A stretch of 64,000 nucleotides of DNA from positions 62,001-126,000 of the forward strand of contig NZ_SGXM01000003.1 of NCBI RefSeq assembly GCF_004217045.1. Direction: 5' to 3'. Below are positions 1 to 7,825 of the stretch, in pieces. Below the pieces are notes generated by a model that was not told the origin of the DNA, ran no database searches, and saw only the letters and a list, made by a program, of their open reading frames with translations. Every line of letters starts with the position of its first letter. The stretch's first letter is position 1. The position numbers were made by a program, and so were the translations under genes. The DNA comes from Cupriavidus agavae (GTDB lineage: Bacteria; Pseudomonadota; Gammaproteobacteria; Burkholderiales; Burkholderiaceae).

Positions 1-51
1 ATCCGAACTCGGCCAAAAAAAGGGCTAGTAAATCTGGCCCCAAATGCTTCC

Positions 52-342
52 TTAGTATTCAGCAGGAAGCAGTACAGCTGTGGTGGATCGATCCGCTTCG
101 GTGATGATCCACACCATTTCCATCGGGGAAACCCGATACCGGGAGAGGATCATCCCCCCCTTCTTAACGGAGGCCTCGTTAGCTGCGGCATCGGGGATAG
201 GCAGGATGCCCCAGTCGCCGGAGCGGTGACGATCCAGAAGTCGGGCCAACGGTATTTTCTGGATGCGAAGGATGTGAAGGGCTCGAGGTGTAGCCACGAT
301 TTGCCCAAGCGGGAACAGCCATTGGTCGTCGGATGATGACAT
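52..342 (-). CDS. Small mobile-element protein of unknown function
   Basis: A 96-residue protein with no signal peptide or membrane span. It begins with a short region resembling 'LFPLGQIVATPRAL' and ends with 'ITEADRSTTAVLLPAEY'. From memory, this opening and ending are typical of a widespread plasmid/ICE/phage-island protein family that databases often mislabel as a type I restriction subunit M; I know of no tested function. It lies downstream of and in the same direction as the integrase, separated by about 45 bp, so it is probably part of the same mobile element. No clear Shine-Dalgarno sequence is seen before the ATG at 342. It contains no methyltransferase motif, so the restriction label should not be copied. 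Confidence 0.7.
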   Translation of the reverse strand: MSSSDDQWLFPLGQIVATPRALHILRIQKIPLARLLDRHRSGDWGILPIPDAAANEASVKKGGMILSRYRVSPMEMVWIITEADRSTTAVLLPAEY

Positions 343-387
343 GGTTCGGTAGTCTAACTATGGTTGATTGTGGATGGCGTTGCTTGG

Positions 388-1533
388 TTAGCGTGTGACA
401 AGCTCTGCAACGTGCGCTGATGCCCGTCGCAGGTTGTCGGAGGCGAGATGCGCATAACGCTGTGTGGTGCGACTGCTGGCATGGCCAAGAAGGTGCTGCA
501 CTTCGTACAGGCTGGCGCCGTGGTTGATTGCCAATGAGGCGAACGTGTGACGCAGGTCGTGAATACGGATGGTGTCGACACCTGCTGCCGTTAGAGCGCG
601 TCGAAAAGCTCTCCTCGGGTTATTGAGCGGCTTACCCTCCTTCTCGCCAGGAAAGATGTATCCGGAAGTAGATCTGGGAAGCGCCAACAGCAGGTTCACA
701 GCAGCGTCGTTGAGCATCACAAAACGCTGCTTCCCGCTCTTGGTCATGGGAAGGCGCCACAGCTTCGCTTCGAGATCGACGTCGCTCCACTTTGCGTCCA
801 GTGCTTCTTGGCGTCTTACGCCGCTCAGCAGCATCAACTTGATAGCATTTGCCGCCGTTTGGTTGCGCTCCGAGTCCAATGCAGCCCAAAGCCTTCGCGC
901 TTCGTCAACGCTGAGGAAGCGTTGGGACTGATTGTTCTCAGTGTGCATGCGAATGCCTTTTGCAGGGTTGGCCTCCATGTAACCCCACAGAATGGCAAGG
1001 TTGAAACAACGCTTAAGTAAAGCTAGATGCCGGTTGGCGGTTGCCGGGGCTTTGCTGGTACGCAACTCATCGTGATACCGTTGGATCTCCTGTCGTGTAA
1101 TGCTGGTCATGACCGCGTTGCCGAAGCGAGGAAAAAGGTGAATGCGAAATTTGGATTCATCATCCTTCGCGCTTCGCTTACTGGCCTTGGCATGCGGAAG
1201 GTAGTGACCGTGAACGAACTGACGGAATGTCATGCCGGCTGAGGTGTCCGTCTCCTGTGGATCGACGCCTTTGGACAACATGGCCTTGTGCTGCAGTGCC
1301 ATTGTTCGAGCCTCTGCAACGTCGATAACACCGTAGTCACCCAGCTTCATGCTGCGCTTCCGACCTTGGAAGGTGTAGCGCAGATAGAAGAATTTGCGGC
1401 CCTGCCGGTTCACCAGCAACTTCAGGCCGGAGACTTCGATATCGGAATACTCGTCTTCCCGCGCCTTCGTGTCTGCCAGATGTGCCGGCAGCGCGTCGAT
1501 CAAGCGACGTGAGAAGCGGAAGGCTTTACTCAT
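388..1533 (-). CDS. Tyrosine recombinase / integrase (P4-like)
   Basis: A 381-residue site-specific recombinase that would integrate and excise the island. The N-terminal part (about 1-95) looks like the arm-binding DUF4102 domain, followed by a SAM-like core-binding domain (about 100-195) and the catalytic domain (about 205-370). The full catalytic set is visible: R240 (SGVRR), K265, H325 and R328 (HDLRH), H351 (LLGH) and nucleophile Y360. The frame is open further upstream to 1677, but the ATG at 1533 has a strong Shine-Dalgarno (GGAGG, four bases before the ATG) and gives the usual length and N terminus, so I chose it. The gene is intact and could be active. It lies about 9 kb from tRNA-Phe, which is unusual if that tRNA is its target. 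Confidence 0.93.
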   Translation of the reverse strand: MSKAFRFSRRLIDALPAHLADTKAREDEYSDIEVSGLKLLVNRQGRKFFYLRYTFQGRKRSMKLGDYGVIDVAEARTMALQHKAMLSKGVDPQETDTSAGMTFRQFVHGHYLPHAKASKRSAKDDESKFRIHLFPRFGNAVMTSITRQEIQRYHDELRTSKAPATANRHLALLKRCFNLAILWGYMEANPAKGIRMHTENNQSQRFLSVDEARRLWAALDSERNQTAANAIKLMLLSGVRRQEALDAKWSDVDLEAKLWRLPMTKSGKQRFVMLNDAAVNLLLALPRSTSGYIFPGEKEGKPLNNPRRAFRRALTAAGVDTIRIHDLRHTFASLAINHGASLYEVQHLLGHASSRTTQRYAHLASDNLRRASAHVAELVTR

Positions 1534-1654
1534 TGGACCTCCGAAAGCAGCACGCGTTTGAGCTATCCCTGGGTCAGCTGGTAAGGCCGACCAGGGACAG
1601 TCATCAGTGCAGTGGATTGTTGGTAGATTGGTGGTGTAGGGAAACGCGGGCTGA

Positions 1655-1852
1655 TTAGCCCTCCCCTTCCGGTTCATTTCCGGTCAGCTGGAAGAACCGG
1701 CAAGTTGATTGCCAGGCTTGGCGTTCGGCTTCGACTCGGGCGAGGCCACCGCAGAACTCTGCAATTGCAGCGCGCTCCTCGAAGAACTCCCTTTGGCTTC
1801 CGGTCAATCTGCGTACTTTCTCGCACAACGCGGGGTCGATCGGATCAATCAT
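1655..1852 (-). CDS. Small hypothetical protein of mobile elements
   Basis: A 65-residue protein carrying the motif 'ERAAIAEFCGGLARVEAERQAW'-like segment (residues about 26-48). The pattern ERAAIxEFxGGxxRxEAE recurs in phage and plasmid proteins, often beside or within primase genes; this is from memory and no function is known to me. The ATG at 1852 is preceded by AAGGA four bases away, and is preferred over the ATG at 1873. It is oriented with the integrase and lies about 120 bp upstream of it, so it may share a transcript. Confidence 0.6.
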   Translation of the reverse strand: MIDPIDPALCEKVRRLTGSQREFFEERAAIAEFCGGLARVEAERQAWQSTCRFFQLTGNEPEGEG

Positions 1853-1948
1853 CGATCCTTCGTCCCAATACACATCGGCAGCATGGCAGGAAGCAACTGA
1901 AGGGCCGGTGGACCCTGTTCCCTGTATTAAATGGGCAAGTTAAGTCCA

Positions 1949-2356
1949 TCATTGCTGTTCCTCTTGGTTGCTAAGCGCAGTTGCCGCCCGAATGACGTCA
2001 GGGTGAATCCCCTGAACCTTCGGCACGAAGATGCAGATTGAGACGAGATCGGTGAGGACCATGACAATCTCGAAACACTCGCCGTGATCTTCGACCGCTT
2101 CGAAGCCGTGACGGTATCCGGGCTCGCCGTAACGCCGCTGGCCATCGCTGGATACCAGAAGAGGTTGAAAGCCTCGAATGGGGACTGGATCATAGGGATC
2201 GTCGCCAATGCCCCACACAATGAACCAGCCTAGCTCGTCTGCGCTCCAGTCTTGCCCGTACTCCTTGAACAATTCCTGAAAGCGGCATTCGATCCGTCTT
2301 CGGATCGCTGCATGGGGAATTTGCGCGATCGCTTCAGGCTGTCTGACGATTAGCAT
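1949..2356 (-). CDS. Hypothetical cytosolic protein
   Basis: A 135-residue protein with no signal peptide and no membrane span, and no family that I recognise. The start at ATG 2356 overlaps the end of the upstream gene by about 20 bp and has an AAGGA sequence nine bases upstream, suggesting translational coupling; the frame stays open to an ATG at 2419 deeper inside the neighbour, which I consider less likely. Visible features are a hydrophobic 'LGWFIVWGIGD' segment and an acidic, aromatic middle. It belongs to the same minus-strand cluster as the integrase and two other small genes. Confidence 0.6.
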   Translation of the reverse strand: MLIVRQPEAIAQIPHAAIRRRIECRFQELFKEYGQDWSADELGWFIVWGIGDDPYDPVPIRGFQPLLVSSDGQRRYGEPGYRHGFEAVEDHGECFEIVMVLTDLVSICIFVPKVQGIHPDVIRAATALSNQEEQQ

Positions 2357-2864
2357 GAGCCGCGTCCTTACCGGTCGATTGGTTTTCGCTTGCAGCAGCG
2401 GCTTCGATAGGTTTGCCATCCATGCGAACCCGGAAGGGTTTCCCTTTCTGGCTCAGTTGCTTCTTGAGCCAGTTGTCAATATCACCGGTGGCGTGCAGCC
2501 TCATGCCATGTACCCCGTCTTTCTTCAGCAAGCCTTCGCTAAGCAGGACAGCAGCCAGGAACGGTGCGTTGTTACTCGACTGGCCGGAAAAGGCTGGCCG
2601 AAAGACTTTGCTGGTTACGCCGGCCAACGTAGCGGCAGCCTCATCAAGAATGGCGGCGACCTTTTCAGCGTCGACCCATTCGTGGCTGAAGTAGCCTTTG
2701 CTACCGCTGTCCTGCAAAGAAAGGTAGAGGTGCTTCTTGTCCGGGGTGCTTGCGATCTGATAGGTGATATCGCCATCGGCACCCACGCTGAGCTTCTTGC
2801 AGGTGGCTTGCTTCAATTGCATGAGTTCGACGACAGGAATGGCGCTGGTTTGATTAGCTTTCAT
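2334..2864 (-). CDS. Hypothetical protein of integrative elements
   Basis: A 176-residue soluble protein starting MKANQTSAIPVVELMQLK. It has a middle region predicted by eye to be beta-rich (ADGDITYQIA, KKHLYLSLQD) and a C-terminal segment with 'TGDIDNWLKKQL'. I recall similar proteins on Pseudomonas and Burkholderia integrative elements but cannot assign a function. The ATG is preceded only 17 bases upstream by the end of a strong terminator-like hairpin with a T tract, so transcription reaching this gene must pass through that hairpin. It heads the minus-strand cluster that ends with the integrase and the gene at 52-342. Confidence 0.65.
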   Translation of the reverse strand: MKANQTSAIPVVELMQLKQATCKKLSVGADGDITYQIASTPDKKHLYLSLQDSGSKGYFSHEWVDAEKVAAILDEAAATLAGVTSKVFRPAFSGQSSNNAPFLAAVLLSEGLLKKDGVHGMRLHATGDIDNWLKKQLSQKGKPFRVRMDGKPIEAAAASENQSTGKDAAHANRQTA

Positions 2865-2881
2865 TTGTGAGGCTCAAATTA

Positions 2882-2908
2882 AAAAGGCCCTGCGCGATTG
2901 CAGGGCCT
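2882..2908 (-). terminator. Intrinsic terminator or attenuator upstream of a gene start
   Basis: Perfect 8-bp stem GGCCCTGC/GCAGGGCC with a 6-base loop, followed on the minus strand by TTTTTAATTT. It lies immediately upstream of the ATG at 2864 and downstream of a possible 22-codon leader ORF (2936-3004), so it could be an attenuator rather than a plain gene end. Confidence 0.75.
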
Positions 2909-2935
2909 CAGGGTTGAGAGTGACGTCAGCTGGGA

Positions 2936-3004
2936 CTACAGAACCTTAGTAGCGATGCCGAGGCTCGTTTTAATCTTTTCGTGGATAGAGACGTCGGAAC
3001 TCAT
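2936..3004 (-). CDS. Possible 22-residue leader peptide
   Basis: A short open frame of 22 codons, ATG at 3004 to TAG at 2936, whose peptide begins MSSDVSIHEKIKTSLG. It lies just upstream of the terminator-like hairpin at 2882-2908 and ends about 28 bases before it. The ATG sits inside an inverted repeat (2985-2992 with 3011-3018). There is no obvious Shine-Dalgarno. The peptide has no run of a single regulatory amino acid, so classical amino-acid attenuation is not suggested. It could equally be the end of a decayed gene. Support is only positional. Confidence 0.25.
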   Translation of the reverse strand: MSSDVSIHEKIKTSLGIATKVL

Positions 3005-3133
3005 GAGAGTGTCTCTATGACACACAATCTCATGTGCAAGCGTGAGCGCAAATACGATCGTATTCACGAGGTACACTCCATATTTTTCATGGCGGATTGC
3101 CATAAAAATAATATATTCGTGAATGGAGTACCG
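2985..3133. promoter_or_regulatory. AT-rich regulatory patch with nested inverted repeats
   Basis: Several inverted repeats are readable: ATAGAGAC/GTCTCTAT at 2985-2992 and 3011-3018; a perfect 14-bp palindrome AATACGATCGTATT at 3051-3064; and ATTCACGA/TCGTGAAT at 3062-3069 and 3117-3124, the latter pair extended by imperfect GGTACACTCCAT/ATGGAGTACC arms. The patch lies upstream of the integrase-side gene cluster and is markedly more AT-rich than its surroundings. This suggests binding sites for an element-encoded regulator or the control region of the cluster. No regulator gene was identified nearby. Confidence 0.5.
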
Positions 3134-3588
3134 ATTCGGTTCTCTCTCTTATGGTTCATCGCCCTCATTGCATATTGGATCCAGAAGGGCTAGAGCACCA
3201 AGGTTCCGCGATGGGTCGCTTTGGGGCGATCGTGGATCTTCGGGCCGTGGCATGCGGAGTACGGCCATGACTCGCCGCTCGCAGAATGTCTGCATGTGTA
3301 CCTGCTGCTCCGTGTCCCCAGCAGTAGGCGAAGTCCAGGGGCCCCCCGTAGCTCACGCTGTCCATATACCCCGCGCTATCACGGCGTCGTTGCCAATGGT
3401 CACAGTGCAGGGATCGTCTTGGCGTACAGAAAAAATAGTCATGCTGGGGTAGCATTTCGCTAGACCGATTGCGAAGACTACTGATATAAGGTCCATGCCT
3501 CACATTACCCGCTCGGCAGTCTGCGCTTTAAGGGGAGAGCCGCGGATCGTAAGCGAGACGTCATTGGAAGAATAAACTGGTTCAAACC
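3134..3588. other. Stretch with no supported gene
   Basis: About 450 bp without a coding region that I can support. Open frames on both strands (for example 3165-3503 minus) give arginine/histidine/serine-rich peptides with no recognisable features and no ribosome-binding sites. It may be promoter DNA or decayed sequence. Confidence 0.4.
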
Positions 3589-3993
3589 ATGATCTATAAA
3601 CTATATGCATGTCTTGATGGAACCCGAGGCCAGGACAACGAAGTCACCTTGACGCTTTCCATTGATCGCCCCACACCGCCACGCCACCTCTCGGATTTCG
3701 TGGGCGGCAGCGGTGAAATATCGGACGGATATAGCGACACGAAGCGGCGTTTTCAGATAGAGGAATGTACATTCGACGAACGGCGCCTCGAACTTTCGTT
3801 CGAGCATGGTCGCCGGCAGGTCTTGAACCCTGCCTTTCAGCGTACGTACGCGGGCGAAATTGTGCATCCCCTTGTGGTCATGCCGCTTGCATGCGGACAA
3901 CGTCTGAATCTGAGTAAGTCCGATTTCGAAAGCGATGAGTATGTTGTCACCTACTCCAACTGGTGGGAGCCCATCGAGAGACGCAGGCGCTAG
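3589..3993 (+). CDS. Hypothetical protein
   Basis: A 134-residue protein starting MIYKLYACLDG. The composition looks like that of a real protein: alternating hydrophobic and polar residues, a glycine-rich turn region (VGGSGEISDGYSD) and a Trp-rich end (YSNWWEPIE). No signal peptide, membrane span or family is recognised. Shine-Dalgarno is weak; GGAAG lies about 17 bases upstream. The overlapping minus-strand frame (3601-4035) looks like its shadow. It is isolated, with no same-strand neighbour within 1.8 kb. Confidence 0.4.
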   Translation: MIYKLYACLDGTRGQDNEVTLTLSIDRPTPPRHLSDFVGGSGEISDGYSDTKRRFQIEECTFDERRLELSFEHGRRQVLNPAFQRTYAGEIVHPLVVMPLACGQRLNLSKSDFESDEYVVTYSNWWEPIERRRR

Positions 3994-4219
3994 GAAGCAT
4001 TGCTGCCAGCTAATGGGGGAGAAGATCCGCATCATACGATGCCGTCTGCTCGGACGCTGAGTGGCCGCTAGCCGGTGCGGATGATAGAAAAGACCGACTA
4101 CTCGCCAGCTGAGACGACGCGCGAACGGCTGTTCCCGATTGCAACCTACCGTAGTCCTCGAATGGGACTAAAGACTGCTGTGGGGTCGGCTGCCGACCTT
4201 CGCCCCTGAATAGTCTTGA

Positions 4220-5170
4220 TCAGTCCGACTCCATCAAAAGATCAAGCAATTCTTGCCTGAATATCCCACTCAGCTCGGAAAAAGATAGGTAGACATGTTG
4301 CCGGCCCTGTGCGTAGGACGCGACCTCATACTCATCAAACATGAAGGTGAAGCCAGATCGCTCGACGACGAATCGCGCGAAGCGTTCCAACTCAGGAGCG
4401 GTGCCGTGCTTGACATGCGTGGGATCCAGCGTTTCATCTGACCGAAGTAGCCTAATACGCACGACCTCTGCCAGTGATTCAATTGCCTCGGCAGAAAGAA
4501 GTAGATTATCAAGAGTGATAGGTGAAAAAGGGCAAACAACGAAGTTTTGCACACGTGTTTCGCGCGATCGATGCGCGGCACCGAAAGCCATCCTTTCGAT
4601 GTCATAGCGAACGCTGACCACCCGCTCGTCCCGCCTAATTACCTGGTACGAGCCAGTAAGCCAGCAAATAGGGTAGTCTGGTTTGATGGGATGATTTCGA
4701 TGCTCAGCGTCTTGCGACCAATGAAAGGCCGTTAGCAATTCGAATCCCCACGCTTCAATGTTTTTCGACACGATGCGCGTCATTGGATCAACGAAATCTG
4801 GAAACTCGAAGTCAAAGGAGCATTCCGAACTTGCTGGCTCAATCTCGTAGATTCGACGTTTGATCTCTATTGCTGGTGCCGAAAAAAACGGTTCACCCGA
4901 GTCTCGGAAGGTGGCAACTAGTGCGGCTTTGTAGAGCAGAAGCGATTTCCGATCGATCTCGTCCTTGTGCGCCCGACGATGACAGTTGGGGCAAAGTGCG
5001 ATTAGGTTCTCGTATTCGTGTTTCCTACAGATTTCCCATGGGACGATGTGGTGGATGTCTACGTCACCGTGCCCGCACCTAGGAATTGCGCATTTGTGGC
5101 CTGCTTCAACTAAGACGGCGCGTCGCACCTCTGCCGAAATCCGAGGTCTAATTTTGGAGATGTCATTCAC
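4220..5170 (-). CDS. HNH endonuclease fused to a DUF3298-like domain
   Basis: A 316-residue protein. The N terminus (about 12-70) is an HNH/McrA-type nuclease domain: zinc-binding cysteines C27, C32, C60 and C63, catalytic-type H40-H41 in 'DIHHIVP', and N55/H64 in the ENLIALCPNCH segment. The rest (about 150-305) reads like DUF3298, the RsiV/PdaC C-terminal domain family: 'GSYQVIRRDERVVSVRYD', 'GAAH', then 'FDEYEVASYAQGRQHVYLSF' near the end. DUF3298 is normally extracytoplasmic and in RsiV binds lysozyme; here there is no signal peptide. The start is a GTG at 5170 with GAGG nine bases upstream, overlapping the stop of the RES remnant, so the two were once co-translated. The role is unknown; defence or toxin function is an inference. 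Confidence 0.75.
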   Translation of the reverse strand: MNDISKIRPRISAEVRRAVLVEAGHKCAIPRCGHGDVDIHHIVPWEICRKHEYENLIALCPNCHRRAHKDEIDRKSLLLYKAALVATFRDSGEPFFSAPAIEIKRRIYEIEPASSECSFDFEFPDFVDPMTRIVSKNIEAWGFELLTAFHWSQDAEHRNHPIKPDYPICWLTGSYQVIRRDERVVSVRYDIERMAFGAAHRSRETRVQNFVVCPFSPITLDNLLLSAEAIESLAEVVRIRLLRSDETLDPTHVKHGTAPELERFARFVVERSGFTFMFDEYEVASYAQGRQHVYLSFSELSGIFRQELLDLLMESD

Positions 5171-5437
5171 AGGCTATTCCCTCACGATGCAGAGGCCACG
5201 TACATGAGGCGACCCCAGCCGAACCGAACTTGAGATCGTACTGAACCCGCGTCTTGAGCACCCGGCTAATGCTTTTGACGTTGACCGCCCCGTCCGCCAT
5301 CGGGTACCCAAACAACGCAAGGTCGGGAACAACAATCACCCGACCCGAGAGCCCATATGCGGATTCGGAGGGAATTGCCCCCGTACGCAGCAGGCTAATG
5401 TACGACGGATACACGATGCCATCGAAGCCTGCTCGCT
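5163..5437 (-). pseudogene. C-terminal remnant of a RES-domain toxin-like gene
   Basis: Reading on the minus strand, this remnant encodes AGFDGIVYPSYISLLRTG and then LALFGYPMADGAVNV. It matches the C-terminal part of the intact RES protein at 7826-8944 (NAGYDGIIYPSYFSLIRLG and LALFGRPVLTATVEI). The N-terminal part with the RES catalytic residues is absent; the homology stops where an IS30 transposase fragment begins. Its stop codon overlaps the GTG start of the HNH-DUF3298 gene, so it is the broken first gene of a two-gene operon. Confidence 0.75.
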
Positions 5438-5667
5438 ACCACTTGGGGGAGTGTCCGATTCCAGACGAGCTTACATGTATTTGGGCGCCGTGCGCGCTCC
5501 CATGCGAGTTGGTCGGCCTGGTTCGCCAGATAGTCCCGTCGGCCACCATTTCGCTGGAGCTCGCGGCTGATAGTAGAAGGAGCGCGGCCTAATCGCGCCG
5601 CTACTGAGCGAATCGACCGGCCGGCGACGACTGCGCGCGAAATCTCTTCTCGCTCGGCAATTGTCAA
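5438..5667 (-). mobile_element. IS30-family transposase remnant
   Basis: The minus strand encodes the N-terminal helix-turn-helix of an IS30-family transposase: LTIAEREEISRAVVAGRS, then GRAPSTISRELQRNGG. Only about 75 residues remain; the family is usually 320-390 residues, with a DDE catalytic core that is absent here. The frame runs directly into the RES remnant near 5438, marking the junction where the IS inserted or was deleted. No terminal inverted repeats or target duplication were found by eye. Confidence 0.8.
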
Positions 5668-5829
5668 CGCTAGCCTGGACCCGACGCTCTATTCACTTCA
5701 AGCCACATCCCAAGCATCGCAAACGCAGGAGCGACGATGGGACCTTGAGCCTCCATCTCTCATCTGATCTTTTGCACGAAGGCGAAGGATCGGCTTCATT
5801 AGAGTAAAATCCGACGGCACCAGGTTCAA

Positions 5830-6576
5830 ATGCATTCGACCCAACCGGCTACTCCAATGACCGTGGCTGTCAATATGACTGAACTTATATCACTGATCCC
5901 GTTCAAGGACATCGTTGTAAATGGGATAGGTGGATTTTTGGGTGGCCTCGCGCTTTTGTGGCTCGCGATAGGTTCTCGCGGAATCCGCTCTCTCCGATCA
6001 AAGCTAGAAAGGCCGCGCGTGCGTATTGAGCGGCGGATGACGCCGGAGAACATCTTCACAGGGATCGAACTTGGCGCTCCCGCGCAGTGGGTACAGCAGC
6101 AACTCGGTGCGCCCACGAAAGTGGGAGAGAAGTGGTGGGGATACAGATTCTCCGATTCTCTGGTCTCACTGAGCTTTAGCGCGAACGATTCGGTGGAAAG
6201 CATCGCTGTCGCACTTGTCGATCCAGCAACGACATTCGAGTTTCCGGCCTGGCACTTTAACTGCCCGCCCCTCGGCAAGATGACACTTAGAGATCTATTG
6301 GCCGCAGATCATCTGTCTCTGGAATTCAATGATTCCTTGCGCCATAGTGAACTGCGGATTACCGGAAGAGAAGGACCAAGAGGGGCCTGGCATTACATTG
6401 CCTTCGGTGTGCTAAGTCCTCATATCCCAGGGCCTCTACTTTCTGTTGACTTCGAATGGGATAAGGAGAAGGATGAACTCATCAGTCAACCGCAAGAAAT
6501 CAAGATTAACTGGGCTGCAGTGTCCAGCACTTCGAACATCGAAGGCTTTCCTTGGGACCTTGGGATAAGCATTTGA
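5830..6576 (+). CDS. Single-span membrane protein of unknown function
   Basis: A 248-residue protein with one N-terminal membrane span (about 31-48, GIGGFLGGLALLWLAIGS) followed by a basic stretch (RSLRSKLERPRVRIERR), placing the remaining 180 residues most likely in the cytoplasm. The segment 'IELGAPAQWVQQQLGAP' then 'GYRFSDSLVSLSFSANDSVESIAVAL' resembles the repeat seen in ETEC_3214-type proteins, but I am not sure of that match. Alternative starts exist at 5857 and 5875; the first ATG (5830) has only an AGG six bases upstream. No function can be assigned. The gene is in the accessory region, between the RES/IS30 debris and another membrane protein. Confidence 0.6.
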   Translation: MHSTQPATPMTVAVNMTELISLIPFKDIVVNGIGGFLGGLALLWLAIGSRGIRSLRSKLERPRVRIERRMTPENIFTGIELGAPAQWVQQQLGAPTKVGEKWWGYRFSDSLVSLSFSANDSVESIAVALVDPATTFEFPAWHFNCPPLGKMTLRDLLAADHLSLEFNDSLRHSELRITGREGPRGAWHYIAFGVLSPHIPGPLLSVDFEWDKEKDELISQPQEIKINWAAVSSTSNIEGFPWDLGISI

Positions 6577-6715
6577 CGTTCGCGGTCATGATCAAGCGAT
6601 CTCAGCAAAAGCGAACATCTTTTGCGTTCAGCCGTACAGCGCTACTTTTTGCATCGCGTACCGATATTTGAGTTCAGTGATGAAGATACGCCTTTCAGAA
6701 TATCCTGCATCTATC

Positions 6716-7447
6716 CTACTTGGGTCGTTCCGCTGATTGCTGATTTTCGTGCCCTTCGCTGCGTAGGCGTTTTAGAAATTCTAGCGCGTCTTCTTCGCAC
6801 TCCAAATCTGGATGCTCCACCGTTTCATTTGCGCGAATGCCTTCGCTGACGCCATTGGCTTCGACGCGATGAACCAAGCGTGCCGCTGGCGGTAGAAGCC
6901 CGCCTGGATCCTGAATCGGTGTCAACGTGATCACGGGTTCTTCTTGGCTGCGCATCAACTGAAAAGAGTAGAGCCGCCGCTTTTCCCCTTGTACATATGC
7001 AAAGGCGAATGCAAGCAGCCTACCCCGAGATATCTCGCCTTCCACTAGTACTGGAAGTAGCAATGGATTTAGCTTGCAGACAGACAGGTTGAACATCTCG
7101 CCCCGAACTCGCCCTTGTTCAGTGCTAAGGCTGAGTTTGATCGGAGTCTCGGACTGACGGTAGTCCTCGATATGCCCCTCTTCTCGACTAGACCAGGTGC
7201 CTGTCCATTCGGAGTCCTCATAGTACCAACTCTGGAAGACTCGATAGGTTTGCTCAACCTCCGATGGCAGCTTGCGCAATGTATTAAGGCTCTCTACGCC
7301 ATGGGTCAGAATGAAAGATAAAGCCCCCCCGACTAGCAACCACGCGGGCCGCGACGCCCATAGCCTCGCCCACCATCTACGGGACGCCCTTCTCTTTTCG
7401 AGCTTCTCTTGGCGTCGCCGCCACGGTATATCAGGTTTCGATCGCAT
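6716..7447 (-). CDS. Single-span membrane protein of unknown function
   Basis: A 243-residue protein with a strongly basic N terminus (about 1-33), one membrane span (about 34-52, PAWLLVGGALSFILTHGV) and a soluble domain. The positive-inside rule puts the N terminus in the cytoplasm and the rest in the periplasm. The domain begins with 'SEWTGTWSSREEG' followed by what look like beta strands (PIKLSLSTEQGRVRGEM), reminiscent of a small beta-barrel, but I recognise no family. It faces the gene at 5830-6576 tail to tail. Lower GC and isolated position fit with transferred accessory DNA. Confidence 0.55.
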   Translation of the reverse strand: MRSKPDIPWRRRQEKLEKRRASRRWWARLWASRPAWLLVGGALSFILTHGVESLNTLRKLPSEVEQTYRVFQSWYYEDSEWTGTWSSREEGHIEDYRQSETPIKLSLSTEQGRVRGEMFNLSVCKLNPLLLPVLVEGEISRGRLLAFAFAYVQGEKRRLYSFQLMRSQEEPVITLTPIQDPGGLLPPAARLVHRVEANGVSEGIRANETVEHPDLECEEDALEFLKRLRSEGHENQQSAERPK

Positions 7448-7825
7448 GGAAGACCGGTGCGTTAGCCACAGGAGCCTCCACCGTAGAGATGTCGAAGTTC
7501 AGATGTTGTCGAGCGGGCTCATTCTAACCCGGCGGACCGGCGATACCTCGCCTGTCCGTCGCCTGCTGCGCCATGAGCGGCCATTCACTTGGACGTAGAG
7601 ATTGTCTGATCAGGTTCGTCGTCATCGGATAGCGGGTGCTTGAGTGACTGACTTCCAGAACAGGCCGCTTATTCGGCTAGCAGCGTTACGCGCAACGTCC
7701 TCTGCGGGCGTTTGGGTGGACAATAGCCACGACGCTAGGGACCCAATGAGCGAGCGCGAGGCCAACCTCCCAACCAGAATTGCGAATGACGAGCGCTTCC
7801 GTAACTGTTAGCTCTCCAAAAATCC
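7448..7825. other. Stretch with no supported gene
   Basis: About 380 bp between two divergently oriented accessory genes. It should contain their promoters, but no convincing -35/-10 pair, repeat or small ORF was found. Confidence 0.4.

Noticed and set aside
52..342. Type I restriction-modification M subunit label
   Set aside because: No methyltransferase motif in 96 residues; the label is, as I recall, a propagated database error for this family.
3165..3503. 112-codon minus-strand frame in the intergenic stretch
   Set aside because: No ribosome-binding site, no recognisable features, high Arg/His/Ser content.
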